Assembly (NCBI GenBank): GCA_027040585.1 | Contig: JALULU010000263.1 | Span: forward strand, 1-26,062 | Direction: 5' to 3' | Length of the DNA: 26,062 nucleotides | From: Acidobacteriota bacterium | Lineage (GTDB): Bacteria; Acidobacteriota; JAAYUB01; JAMOQF01 | Shown here: positions 7,837 to 15,989 of the stretch, one piece after another | Numbering within the stretch: position 1 is the first letter of the stretch | How the letters are laid out: each line of letters starts with the position of its first letter | Position numbers and translations under genes: made by a program | Notes under the pieces: generated by a model | Told to the model about the DNA's origin: nothing | The model's database searches: none | What the model saw: the letters and a program-made list of their open reading frames with translations, nothing else

Positions 7837-10392
7837 ATGAAAAAAGCAGTGATTTTATCTTTTCTGTTTTTTATTATAATGGGGGTAGCTTTTTCAATGG
7901 AAAATAACAAAAAGGAAGAAAAAGAAGTTAAAAATTGGCTTGTCGCCGGTCCTGTTGATATTGTTGCACCACCTTTTTTAGATACCTATATGAGGAGTGA
8001 TTATATTAAGGATCTTTTAGAAAAGAATATAGTGAAAATTGGTAGATTCTCACCTGAAGAAGGCAAAGTGCTTTCAAAAAATGGAAATGGCAATATTGTT
8101 TGGGAAAAATTGACAAATAAAATTAATTTTCCAGAAAATCCAGATGACTATTCCATTTACTATTTTTCTACATATATAAGAGTAAATAGGTTTACGAAGT
8201 TAACATTGAATTTCAAGATAAACAAACCTTTTAAGGTATACCTTGATGGAAAAGATGTACTTACAGTAAATAATCCATCAAATGATGGTAGTGAAAAGGA
8301 AGTCGATTTAATTGAAGGTACTCATTGGATTTTAGTTAAAGTTGTATCCGATTTTAAATTTATTTTCAATGTTACATATAAAAAAAGTGAGGAGACAAAG
8401 GAATCAGATGTTGAGTTTACTACTTCTCCTGAAAGGACATTGAGCAAATATGAAATTTTAAATGGTAAAAGTGTTAAGGACCTTTCAATTTCAGATGATG
8501 GACATTATGTCGTTTACAAAGTTTCGAGAAAAGATTTGGAGGGAAAAGAGCACAGTTATTTTGAAATCTGGGATGCTTTCAAAAAAGATATAGTTTTTAA
8601 GTCCCCAGAGGATGTAAATATTTCAAAAATTTTATGGGTACCCAAAAAAAAGGGCTTTCTGTTTTCAGTTAAAGATAAGGGGAAAACTGCAATTTTCTTT
8701 TTTGATGTTAACACTCATAACACAAAAATACTTTTGGGACCTATGAAGGACCTCTCTCTATCAGGTGTTTCTCCAGATGGTAAATTTTTTCTTTATTCAT
8801 TATTTTATAGGGTAAAAGACTATGAAAAAGGGTATAAATTTTTTAAATCCCTTGAAGATAGGCAGATGGGTAGTAGAAATAAAACAACAGTTTATATTTA
8901 TTACTTTAATAGTGGTAAGACATTTCCACTTTTATTTAAGCAAGGTAAAATATATTTGAGGGATGTTTCACTTGACGGTAAAAAGTTCCTACTTTCTAAG
9001 GAAGTTATAAACTATAAAAAAAGACCATATGTTTATAGTGCCTTTTATATTTTTAATTTAAATACTAAAAAAGTTGAAAAAATTTTATCAGATCCATGGG
9101 TAATTGATGCTTCCCTTTCTCCAGATGGTACTAAACTTGCTGTCATGGGGGGTCCCAGTGCTTTTAATAAGTTAGGATATAATTTAAAGAAGAAAAACTT
9201 AATCCCAAATGATTATGACAATCAACTATACATTTATGATATTAAGACTAAGAAGGCAATATGCGTTTCAAAAGACTTTTATCCATCTTTAATTTCGCAA
9301 AATTGGGTAAAGAATAATTTAATTTTACTTAAGGTAAATGATACAGTTTACGATAATTTATATATGTTTAATCCAGTTAAAAATGTATTTAAAAAGGTTA
9401 AAACGAAAGTGGATGTGGTAAGAAATTTTGATATTAGTAGGGATGGAAAATATATTGTTTATAGTGGTGTAAAAATGCAGGCACCAGAATCAATTTATCT
9501 CTGTGATTTAACTGAAAATAAAAATTTTATGGTGGATAATTTAAATGAAAATTTGTTAAAAGGTGTAAAACTTGGAAGAGTGGAAAACTTTTCTTTTATA
9601 GATAAAGATGGATATCAAATTGTAGGCAGAATTTATTATCCACCCTATTTTAATCCCAATAAAAAATATCCTGCAATAGTTTATTATTATGGTGGCACTC
9701 TTCCAATTGAGAGGGATTTTGGTGGTAGATACCCTAAAAATTGGTGGGCTGCAAAAGGTTATGTGGTCTATGTTCTTCAACCTCGTGGTACTGTTGGATT
9801 TGGGCAGGAATTTTCCGCCTTTCACGTAAATGACTGGGGAACTAAAGCAGGTGAAGATATAATTGAGGGAACAAAAAAATTTTTAGAGAAACATCCATTT
9901 GTAAATCCAAAAAAAGTTGGAATTTTAGGTGCTTCATATGGTGGATTTATGACAATGAGTTTGGTTACAAAAACAAATATGTTTAGAGCAGCAATATCTC
10001 ATGCTGGAATAAGTACACTAACTCACTATTGGGGTGAAGGATACTGGGGATATACCTATTCTGCAATAGCAACAGCAAAGAGCTTTCCATGGAATAGAAA
10101 AGATATTTATGTTGGCAAAAGTCCAATATATAATGCAAACAAAATTAAGACTCCACTTTTACTCCTTCAGGGTACTGCCGATACAAATGTACCAACAGGT
10201 GAGAGTGATATAATGTTTACCGCCCTTAAACTTCTGGGAGTCCCAACTGCATTGGTAAAGTTTAAGGATGAGAACCACTGGATCCTGGGGTATAAGCATA
10301 GGATAAAATGGATGGATACCATTGTGGCGTGGTTTGATAAGTGGCTAAAAGATGAACCACAGATGTGGGAATCCATGTATCCGGAAAAATAA
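7837..10392 (+). CDS. exported S9 family prolyl oligopeptidase / dipeptidyl peptidase-like
   Basis: An 851-residue serine peptidase of the prolyl oligopeptidase clan. It has a Sec signal peptide (residues 1 to about 20, no lipobox), then an added beta domain (about 30-190, opening WLVAGPVDI and containing KVYLDGKDVL), then a beta-propeller with repeated SPDGT/SPDGK-type blades (about 210-580), and a C-terminal alpha/beta hydrolase domain. The catalytic triad is complete: Ser700 in GASYGGF, Asp782 in QGTADTNVP and His814 in DENHWIL. Such enzymes cleave short peptides, often after proline or as aminodipeptidases, in the periplasm or outside the cell. AGGGG precedes the ATG. The gene stands alone; its stop is 19 nt from the 3' end of the opposing tRNA-Asp. 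The exact specificity (acylaminoacyl, DPP-like or oligopeptidase) cannot be read from sequence. Confidence 0.93.
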   Translation: MKKAVILSFLFFIIMGVAFSMENNKKEEKEVKNWLVAGPVDIVAPPFLDTYMRSDYIKDLLEKNIVKIGRFSPEEGKVLSKNGNGNIVWEKLTNKINFPENPDDYSIYYFSTYIRVNRFTKLTLNFKINKPFKVYLDGKDVLTVNNPSNDGSEKEVDLIEGTHWILVKVVSDFKFIFNVTYKKSEETKESDVEFTTSPERTLSKYEILNGKSVKDLSISDDGHYVVYKVSRKDLEGKEHSYFEIWDAFKKDIVFKSPEDVNISKILWVPKKKGFLFSVKDKGKTAIFFFDVNTHNTKILLGPMKDLSLSGVSPDGKFFLYSLFYRVKDYEKGYKFFKSLEDRQMGSRNKTTVYIYYFNSGKTFPLLFKQGKIYLRDVSLDGKKFLLSKEVINYKKRPYVYSAFYIFNLNTKKVEKILSDPWVIDASLSPDGTKLAVMGGPSAFNKLGYNLKKKNLIPNDYDNQLYIYDIKTKKAICVSKDFYPSLISQNWVKNNLILLKVNDTVYDNLYMFNPVKNVFKKVKTKVDVVRNFDISRDGKYIVYSGVKMQAPESIYLCDLTENKNFMVDNLNENLLKGVKLGRVENFSFIDKDGYQIVGRIYYPPYFNPNKKYPAIVYYYGGTLPIERDFGGRYPKNWWAAKGYVVYVLQPRGTVGFGQEFSAFHVNDWGTKAGEDIIEGTKKFLEKHPFVNPKKVGILGASYGGFMTMSLVTKTNMFRAAISHAGISTLTHYWGEGYWGYTYSAIATAKSFPWNRKDIYVGKSPIYNANKIKTPLLLLQGTADTNVPTGESDIMFTALKLLGVPTALVKFKDENHWILGYKHRIKWMDTIVAWFDKWLKDEPQMWESMYPEK

Positions 10393-10411
10393 CATTTGAA
10401 AATAAAAGGGG

Positions 10412-10489
10412 TGGCGGGGCCGACGAGACTCGAACTCGCGACCTCCGGCGTGACAGGCCGGCGTTCTGACCAAACTGAACTACGACCCC
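10412..10489 (-). tRNA. tRNA-Asp (GTC)
   Basis: The minus strand folds as a full cloverleaf: acceptor GGGGTCG pairs with CGGCCCC, discriminator G, encoded CCA. The anticodon-loop sequence CTGTCAC gives anticodon GTC (complement at 10452-10454), and the T-loop is GTTCGAGTC. It lies 12 nt downstream of tRNA-Val(TAC) and shares its promoter. Confidence 0.97.
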
Positions 10490-10501
10490 GCAAATTTCAA
10501 A

Positions 10502-10577
10502 TGGTGGGCGGTACAGGGCTTGAACCTGTGACCTCCGGTTTGTAAGACCGATGCTCTCCCAGCTGAGCTAACCGCCC
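10502..10577 (-). tRNA. tRNA-Val (TAC)
   Basis: The minus strand gives GGGCGGT pairing with ACCGCCC, a D-arm TAGCTCAGCTGGGAGAGC, anticodon-loop sequence CTTACAA (anticodon TAC, complement at 10542-10544), T-loop GGTTCAAGCC, discriminator A and encoded CCA. It is the first gene after the promoter at 10601-10629. Confidence 0.97.
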
Positions 10578-10600
10578 GTTACCCAATCCAAAGAAAGAGA

Positions 10601-10629
10601 AATATAATCTACAATCTATTTTATGTCAA
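10601..10629 (-). promoter_or_regulatory. near-consensus promoter of the tRNA-Val/tRNA-Asp unit
   Basis: On the minus strand, a perfect TTGACA (10624-10629) and TATATT (10601-10606) are separated by exactly 17 bp. The predicted start is about 15-20 nt before the tRNA-Val 5' end. This is the strongest promoter seen in the window, fitting a stable-RNA gene. Confidence 0.82.
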
Positions 10630-10664
10630 GATTTTTTTTCTGTTTTTAATTGGGTTAAAATTGT

Positions 10665-10693
10665 TTGTAAAAGAGTGTACTTATAATTATAAT
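10665..10693 (+). promoter_or_regulatory. possible promoter of the ABC/smpB/pepA operon
   Basis: TTGTAA (10665-10670) and TATAAT (10688-10693) are separated by 17 bp. A second TATAAT at 10682-10687 could pair with TTGTTT at 10661-10666 at 15 bp. Either would start transcription shortly before ATG 10725. It is back to back with the tRNA promoter. Confidence 0.45.
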
Positions 10694-10724
10694 TTTAACT
10701 TATTTGATATTTGAGGATAATCTT

Positions 10725-11636
10725 ATGCAAGGAGATACTCTTTTTGAGTTAAGAGGGGTAAAAAAAAGGTTTGGTGATATTAAAGCACTTGATGGGATTT
10801 CTTTTTTAGTGGAAAGGGGAGAAATTTTTGGACTTATTGGCCCAAATGGTGCTGGTAAAACCACAACCATAAGGACAATTTTAGGTATAATTTTACCTGA
10901 CAGTGGTGAGATCTTAATTAAAGGTAAAAAGTTTTCAAGAGATATGGTTGATATGTTTGGATATTTACCTGAGGAGCGGGGACTTTATAGGAAGATGAAA
11001 ATAAAGGACCTTCTCATCTTTTTTGGTAGATCAAAAGGTGTATATGGAAAGGATCTAATTGATAAAATATACTATTGGCTTGAAAAAATGGATTTATTGG
11101 ATTACAAAAGTAAAAAAGTTGAAGAGCTTTCTAAGGGAATGCAACAAAAAATTCAGTTTATAATTACCATTATAAATGATCCTGAAATAATAATTTTAGA
11201 TGAGCCCTTTTCTGGACTTGATCCAATAAATAGGGATTTATTTAAGGATACAATACTGGAATTAAACAAAGAGGGGAAAACCATTGTTTACTCTACACAC
11301 AACCTTGAAGAAGCCGAAAAATTAAGTAATTCAATATGTTTGATAAATAAAGGAAAAGTTGTCCTTAAGGGTAAATTAAGTGAGATAAAAGAAAAATATG
11401 GGAAAAATAGTATAGTGCTTGAGTGTGATGGTGAAATAAATTTTTTAAAAGAGTATGATTTTTTTATGGATATTGATATATATAAAAACTATGCTGAATT
11501 TACTCTAAAGAAGGGTATTAATTCTGAAGAAATTTTAAAAATATTACTTGATAGGAAAATTAAAATAAAGAAATTTCAAGTTGTGGAACCTTCCCTTAGA
11601 AAAATTTTTATATCAACTGTAAAACCTGGAGCCTAA
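10725..11636 (+). CDS. ABC transporter ATP-binding protein (NatA/DUF4162 type)
   Basis: The ATPase subunit of an ABC-2-type exporter, 303 residues from ATG 10725. Motifs are Walker A GPNGAGKTT (about 39-47), the signature ELSKGMQQKIQ, Walker B IIILDEPFSGLDP and the H-loop STHNLEEAE, followed by a C-terminal extension of about 80 residues of the type attached to Nat-like ATPases. The signature has the SKGM form common in this subgroup. GAGGA at 10713-10717 favours the ATG at 10725 over the in-frame TTG at 10704. The permease gene begins one base after the stop, so the pair forms one transporter. The substrate is unknown: relatives export sodium ions, antibiotics or peptides, and nothing here discriminates. 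It is the first gene of the eight-gene run ending at 18499. Confidence 0.93.
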   Translation: MQGDTLFELRGVKKRFGDIKALDGISFLVERGEIFGLIGPNGAGKTTTIRTILGIILPDSGEILIKGKKFSRDMVDMFGYLPEERGLYRKMKIKDLLIFFGRSKGVYGKDLIDKIYYWLEKMDLLDYKSKKVEELSKGMQQKIQFIITIINDPEIIILDEPFSGLDPINRDLFKDTILELNKEGKTIVYSTHNLEEAEKLSNSICLINKGKVVLKGKLSEIKEKYGKNSIVLECDGEINFLKEYDFFMDIDIYKNYAEFTLKKGINSEEILKILLDRKIKIKKFQVVEPSLRKIFISTVKPGA

Positions 11637-11637
11637 A

Positions 11638-12915
11638 ATGAAAAAGATTAGAGAAGTGTTTAGGAGAGAATACCTTGAAAGGGTAAAGAAGAAAAGTTTT
11701 TGGATAACAACTTTTGTTGTACCTTTTTTGATTTTACTTTTTACATTTTTACCATTTTTATTGGGGGTCGTTTCAAAGGGTAAAAATTATAAAATTGCCG
11801 TTGTGGACAGGGATGGGTATGTGAAAAAAAATCTGGATGTTGAAAAAAGTATTGATATGAAAGCCCAAAAGGGAATTCCCCAGAGTGGGAAGATAAGTTT
11901 TTTTATATCTAAAAATGATAGTATAGAAAAGTTAAAAAAAGATGTGATTTCAAAGAAAATTGCAGGTTTTATTGTTGTCCCTAAAAATTTTGAGAGTAAA
12001 AATATATCTTTTTATACTTTAAACACAAACAATATAGGATTGATTTTAAAGATAAGCAGTAAATTTAAGGAACTTGCAATATCAAAGAGACTTGAAAGAT
12101 TAAATATAAAAATTTCGCAAAAAGAATTAAAAAAAATAATGAGTGGTATAAAGGTTGAAACGTTTAAAATTAGTAAAAAGGGTAAGACAAAAAAATCATA
12201 TTTTCAAATATCTTTCTGGGTTGTTTTTTCTTTTATCTTTATCCTATACATGATACTCCTTATGTATGGGTCAATTAGTATGAGGGGCGTTATTGAAGAG
12301 AAATCTAGTAAAGTGATGGAGGTTTTACTATCAATATATTCACCTTTTGAACTTATGATGGGTAAATTACTTGGAATTGGATTTGTTGGATTAACTCAAA
12401 TTCTTGTATATATGGCTTTTGCAGGGATTATAGGCGTTTTTGTAACACTTGAAGCTGTTATGTTTTTGCCACAGGTGGCAGATGTATTTAAAAATTTAAA
12501 TTTTGCAATTTTTATATATTATATAGTATTTTTTTTACTTGGGTATTTTATGTACACATCTATGTTTCTTGGAATAGGTTCACTATGTTCTTCTGAAGAG
12601 GATGCACAAAATATTCAAACTCCTGTGGTATTTTTAATTATAATTCCCTTTGTCAGCACAATATATTTAATACAAAATCCAGAATCTACAATTTCTGTTA
12701 TTTTATCCTTAATTCCATTTTTTACACCAATGGTTATGTTTATGAGGGTTGCAACTTCAAATCCACCTTTCTGGCAGGTTTTACTTTCAATTGTTTTAAC
12801 TTTTATTTCTACAATTTTTATAGTTAGATTTAGTGCCAGAATATTTAGGACAGGGGTTTTAATGTATGGCAAAAGACCATCATTTAAAGAGATTGTTAGA
12901 TGGGTAAGAGAGTAA
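11638..12915 (+). CDS. ABC-2 type transporter permease (NatB-like)
   Basis: A 425-residue membrane subunit paired with the preceding ATPase. The N-terminus is basic and followed by one transmembrane helix (about 20-45). Next is an extracytoplasmic domain of about 140 residues with YKIAVVDRDGYV, and then five or so helices in the C-terminal half. This topology (helix, large external domain, helix bundle) is typical of the NatB/ABC2_membrane_3 family. The motif IEEKSSKVMEVLLS at the start of the bundle, just after the second helix, is a recognisable family feature. The gene starts one base after the ATPase stop, with GGAG lying inside the end of that gene, implying translational coupling. Substrate unknown. 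A complete exporter of two half-size units would need a homodimer of each chain. Confidence 0.9.
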   Translation: MKKIREVFRREYLERVKKKSFWITTFVVPFLILLFTFLPFLLGVVSKGKNYKIAVVDRDGYVKKNLDVEKSIDMKAQKGIPQSGKISFFISKNDSIEKLKKDVISKKIAGFIVVPKNFESKNISFYTLNTNNIGLILKISSKFKELAISKRLERLNIKISQKELKKIMSGIKVETFKISKKGKTKKSYFQISFWVVFSFIFILYMILLMYGSISMRGVIEEKSSKVMEVLLSIYSPFELMMGKLLGIGFVGLTQILVYMAFAGIIGVFVTLEAVMFLPQVADVFKNLNFAIFIYYIVFFLLGYFMYTSMFLGIGSLCSSEEDAQNIQTPVVFLIIIPFVSTIYLIQNPESTISVILSLIPFFTPMVMFMRVATSNPPFWQVLLSIVLTFISTIFIVRFSARIFRTGVLMYGKRPSFKEIVRWVRE

Positions 12916-12919
12916 ATTT

Positions 12920-13390
12920 ATGGGAAAATCAGATAAAAATATAAAAATAATTACAAAGAATAAAAAGGCGTACCATGACTATGAAATTTTTGAAACCTTT
13001 GAAGCTGGAATTGTGCTTACTGGAACTGAGGTCAAATCCATAAGGGAAGGAAGGATAAATTTAAAGGATTCATATGCGAAAATTGTAAAAGGAGAAGTAT
13101 TTTTAATTGAATGTCATATAAGTCCATATCCTCATGCCGGAAGATTTAATCATGAACCCACAAGGGAAAGAAAATTACTTTTAAAAAAGAGGGAGATAAA
13201 AAGGCTTGTGGGAAAGGTAAAGGAAAAGGGTATGACACTCATACCCCTTAAGGTATATTTTAAAAATGGGCTTGTTAAAGTGGAGTTGGGGCTTTGTAGA
13301 GGTAAAAGGGAACATGATAAAAGGGCAGCACTAAAAGAAAAAACTGTTAAACGTGAAATAGATGAAGCTTTAAAAAAATATAAACGTTAA
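12920..13390 (+). CDS. smpB: SsrA-binding protein SmpB
   Basis: A 156-residue RNA-binding protein that delivers tmRNA to stalled ribosomes in trans-translation. The OB-fold core is plain: AYHDYEIFETFEAGIVLTG, TEVKSIREGRINLKDSYA, and the NHEPTRERKLLL block, followed by GKVKEKGMTLIPLKVYF and the conserved GLCRGKREHDKR segment. The lysine-rich C-terminal tail, which becomes helical in the ribosomal A-site channel, is present and ends EALKKYKR. It begins 4 nt after the permease stop and is followed 20 nt later by leucyl aminopeptidase. The tmRNA gene itself is not in this window. The location behind an ABC exporter and ahead of a peptidase is likely just a local operon arrangement. Confidence 0.97.
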   Translation: MGKSDKNIKIITKNKKAYHDYEIFETFEAGIVLTGTEVKSIREGRINLKDSYAKIVKGEVFLIECHISPYPHAGRFNHEPTRERKLLLKKREIKRLVGKVKEKGMTLIPLKVYFKNGLVKVELGLCRGKREHDKRAALKEKTVKREIDEALKKYKR

Positions 13391-13410
13391 AATTTATGAA
13401 CGGAGGAAAT

Positions 13411-14847
13411 ATGGCTATATCTATTAAGTATGCAAAGAAAGTTGAAAAGATTGGAAATGTGAAACTTCTTTTTGCGGATGATTTTAAGAAAGAAAAAATA
13501 GATGGTTTTAATTTGAAAAAGATTTTTAAAGGAGAAGAGTTTAAAGGGAAACTTTTTGATTTTTTTCTAATAAAGATAGGTGATAGAAATGGATATTTTA
13601 TTTTAATTGGACTTGGCGAAAGGGATAAGTTTAATGGTGAAAGGGCTTTTAAAATAGGTTCTTTCTTAACATTGAAATTAAAGGAATTGGAGTTAAGTAG
13701 TGTAAATATATCCACTGAAATTTTTGATAGGGATGAAAATCTTCTCTATGAATTTTTTTCAGGAATATTTTATGGAGATTATGAAAACAATTTTTTTAAA
13801 TCTGATAAGAAAGACAGAAACATCTCCATATATATAAACAACTCTGTGGGAGAAAAGAGATTTAGAAAATTACTTGACATAACAAAAAGTATTGGAAATT
13901 CTGTTAATCTATGTAGAGAATATGTAGATTTACCTGCAAATTATATAAATCCCATTACTTTCTCAGATAGGGTAAGGAAGATGTTTAAGGGGAGTGATGT
14001 AAAAGTTGATATCCTTAATCTTAAAGAGATTGAAAAAAATGGTTTAAATTTAATAAAGGCTGTTTCATCTGGAAGTTTTAATGAGCCACGTTTACTCATT
14101 CTGGAATATAAAAATTCTAAGAAGAGCCCTGTTGCTCTTGTTGGTAAAGGTGTGACTTTTGACAGTGGTGGTTTAAACTTAAAACCCACAAACTACATTG
14201 AGGACATGAAGACGGATATGGCAGGTGGTGCTGTTGTAATTTCTACAATAAAACTTTTAAGTGATTTGAAAGAAAAGGTAAATGTTGTGGGCATAATACC
14301 TCTTGTTGAAAATTTACCGGGGAAAAATGCAATTAAACCCGGGGATGTATTTATTTCACATTCAGGTAAAAGTGTTGAAGTTTTAAATACTGATGCTGAA
14401 GGGAGATTAATTCTTGCCGATGGCATTAGCTATTCTAAAAAATTTGAACCTTCCGTTATTATTGACCTTGCAACACTTACTGGTAGTGCTGTGGTTGCAC
14501 TTGGTACGCTGAGATGTGCTCTTTTTACAAAAGAAGAAAAATTAAGGGAAAAGTTCTGGAGAATTGGAGATAAAATTGGGGAGAAGGTCTGGCCTATGCC
14601 TTTTGATGATGAATATGGTGAGGAATTAAAAAGTGATATTGCGGATTTAAAAAATATAAGCGGTTCAAAATATGGAGGAGCAATAACAGCAGCTAAATTT
14701 CTTGAAAATTTTGCTGAGGGATTTCCATTTGTTCACCTTGATATTGCTGGAGTTGTGGATTTGAAAAGTAAGAAAAATTATGCCATAAAGGGTGCTACGG
14801 GATTTGGTGTCAGACTGCTTTATAACTTTTTTAGGGAGGTTGATTAA
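13411..14847 (+). CDS. pepA: leucyl aminopeptidase, M17 family
   Basis: A 478-residue dizinc cytosolic aminopeptidase that removes N-terminal residues from peptides. The C-terminal catalytic domain carries the expected ligands: GKGVTFDSGGLNLKP (lysine and aspartate), MKTDMAGGAVV, and the family signature NTDAEGRLILADG with its Asp, Glu and catalytic Arg. It closes with KYGGAITAAKFLENF and FVHLDIAG. The N-terminal macro-like domain (about residues 1-160) is diverged, as usual. GGAGG at 13402-13406 places the start at ATG 13411 rather than the in-frame ATG at 13396. The enzyme fits cytosolic completion of peptide breakdown, together with the exported S9 peptidase elsewhere in the window. It has no signal peptide. 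Confidence 0.96.
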   Translation: MAISIKYAKKVEKIGNVKLLFADDFKKEKIDGFNLKKIFKGEEFKGKLFDFFLIKIGDRNGYFILIGLGERDKFNGERAFKIGSFLTLKLKELELSSVNISTEIFDRDENLLYEFFSGIFYGDYENNFFKSDKKDRNISIYINNSVGEKRFRKLLDITKSIGNSVNLCREYVDLPANYINPITFSDRVRKMFKGSDVKVDILNLKEIEKNGLNLIKAVSSGSFNEPRLLILEYKNSKKSPVALVGKGVTFDSGGLNLKPTNYIEDMKTDMAGGAVVISTIKLLSDLKEKVNVVGIIPLVENLPGKNAIKPGDVFISHSGKSVEVLNTDAEGRLILADGISYSKKFEPSVIIDLATLTGSAVVALGTLRCALFTKEEKLREKFWRIGDKIGEKVWPMPFDDEYGEELKSDIADLKNISGSKYGGAITAAKFLENFAEGFPFVHLDIAGVVDLKSKKNYAIKGATGFGVRLLYNFFREVD

Positions 14848-14854
14848 TAGCTAA

Positions 14855-15568
14855 ATGAAGAAGATATTTATACTTATTTTTATCTTTCTTTTTTTAAGTC
14901 CTATCTTTTCTGAAAAAGTCTTACTTGAAGATTTTGGAACCTTTGGAATATATTTAAAAAATGTTAGAGTCGGTTGGGAGAAGTTTAATATCTCCATTGC
15001 CACTGGTGGTGGAAAAATAATAACTGAATCCAATTATGTGGTTAGAAATAAAAGCAATGAAATATCTGTAAAATTAAAAAGTGCCCTCTATTTTGATGGC
15101 AATTTACAACCTGTAACTTATTCAATTAAAAGTTCTTCTCAAGATTTGAGTGGAACAATTTCAGTTTCATTTAAACCTAAATTAGGGATAATTCACTATG
15201 ATATTCCTGGTGTGAGTAAGAAAGAAGATGGGGTAATTTTACCTGAGAAGTTTATTGTAGTTGATCAGAATGTTTTTTCTCATCTTATTCTACCTATTAT
15301 GTATGATGAGATTAATAAAAGTAAAGACAATACTAAAAGTAGGTTTATCAATGTTTTTGTTCCTCAACTTGCTCTTGATGGTGTTGGGAAAGTTAGATTA
15401 ACTTATGCTGGGAGAGAAAAGATATATTATCAAAATGAAAAGGTTAAGGTGAAAAAATATATAATTTTATCAAAGGAATCTGAAATTTTGGTTTATATTG
15501 ATAAGTTTAATAGAATTTTAAAAATTGTTGACAGTAAAAAAGGTGCAGAAATTATAAGGGAGGAGTGA
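14855..15568 (+). CDS. exported protein of unknown function (DUF3108-like by character)
   Basis: A 237-residue protein with a clear Sec signal peptide (MKKIFILIFIFLFLSPIFS). The mature part alternates short beta strands: an opening YLKNVRVGWEKFNISI, a repeated pattern of strand plus polar turn, and an ending YIDKFNRILKIVDSKKG. Opening with an extracytoplasmic strand that mentions shared features of a lipid- or sugar-handling beta-barrel-like scaffold is reminiscent of DUF3108 proteins, but no motif proves it. There are no cysteines in the mature part, no lipobox and no catalytic signature. It starts 7 nt after pepA, with AGGGAGG (14833-14838) unusually far away (16 nt), and ends 1 nt before yjbQ, so it is cotranscribed with both. 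Being real is well supported by the signal peptide and packing; the function is open. Confidence 0.8.
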   Translation: MKKIFILIFIFLFLSPIFSEKVLLEDFGTFGIYLKNVRVGWEKFNISIATGGGKIITESNYVVRNKSNEISVKLKSALYFDGNLQPVTYSIKSSSQDLSGTISVSFKPKLGIIHYDIPGVSKKEDGVILPEKFIVVDQNVFSHLILPIMYDEINKSKDNTKSRFINVFVPQLALDGVGKVRLTYAGREKIYYQNEKVKVKKYIILSKESEILVYIDKFNRILKIVDSKKGAEIIREE

Positions 15569-15569
15569 A

Positions 15570-15989
15570 ATGGCGGTAAAGACTTTTGACCTTCATATTA
15601 ATACCAAAGGATTTTGCGATGTTATTGATATTACGCTAAAAATTTCAAAATTTGTTCAGGATTCTAATATAAGAGATGGAATAGTTGTTGTATTTGTTCC
15701 CGGTTCAACAGCAGGTATAACAACCATTGAGTATGAAAGTGGGGTTTTAAATGATTTGTGTAGAGTAATGGAGAAATTAGTTCCATCAAGTGAAAGGTAT
15801 GAACACAACTTAAGGTGGGGGGATGGAAATGGATTTAGCCATGTGAGGGCATCCCTTATGGGCCCTTCAATTTCAATTCCTTTGGTAAATGGTTCACTAT
15901 CACTTGGCACATGGCAACAAGTCGTCTTGTGTGATTTTGATAATAGAGGTAGAACAAGGAGGATAATTGTTCAGATTGTGGGGGAATAG
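15570..15989 (+). CDS. YjbQ/UPF0047 family protein
   Basis: A 139-residue protein of the YjbQ (UPF0047) family, small trimeric beta/alpha proteins for which a secondary thiamine-phosphate synthase activity has been reported and whose main role is unsettled. Family landmarks are complete: GIVVVFVPGSTAGITTIEYE, the RYEHNLRWGDGNGFSHVRASLMGPS block with its conserved His residues, and the closing GTWQQVVLCDFDNRGRTRRI. The size and the positions of the conserved His and Glu residues are normal. GGGAGG lies upstream within the end of the preceding gene. The next gene's reading frame begins inside its last 23 nt. No thiamine genes are nearby, so the context does not help to assign the substrate. Confidence 0.93.
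   Translation: MAVKTFDLHINTKGFCDVIDITLKISKFVQDSNIRDGIVVVFVPGSTAGITTIEYESGVLNDLCRVMEKLVPSSERYEHNLRWGDGNGFSHVRASLMGPSISIPLVNGSLSLGTWQQVVLCDFDNRGRTRRIIVQIVGE
15956..15963 (+). promoter_or_regulatory. Shine-Dalgarno inside yjbQ supporting a TTG start at 15967
   Basis: AAGGAGGA ends 3 nt before TTG 15967. The downstream frame has no ATG or GTG before its signal-peptide core, and TTG 15976 is the only other near choice, at a longer spacing from this site. Confidence 0.6.

Noticed and set aside
10167..10493. Minus-strand open frame of 108 codons
   Set aside because: It runs through tRNA-Asp and the antisense of the S9 peptidase catalytic domain, and its N-terminus is just translated tRNA.
12916..13410. 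tmRNA (ssrA) next to smpB
   Set aside because: I looked around smpB on both strands for a tRNA-Ala-like end and found none; gaps there are only 4 and 20 nt.
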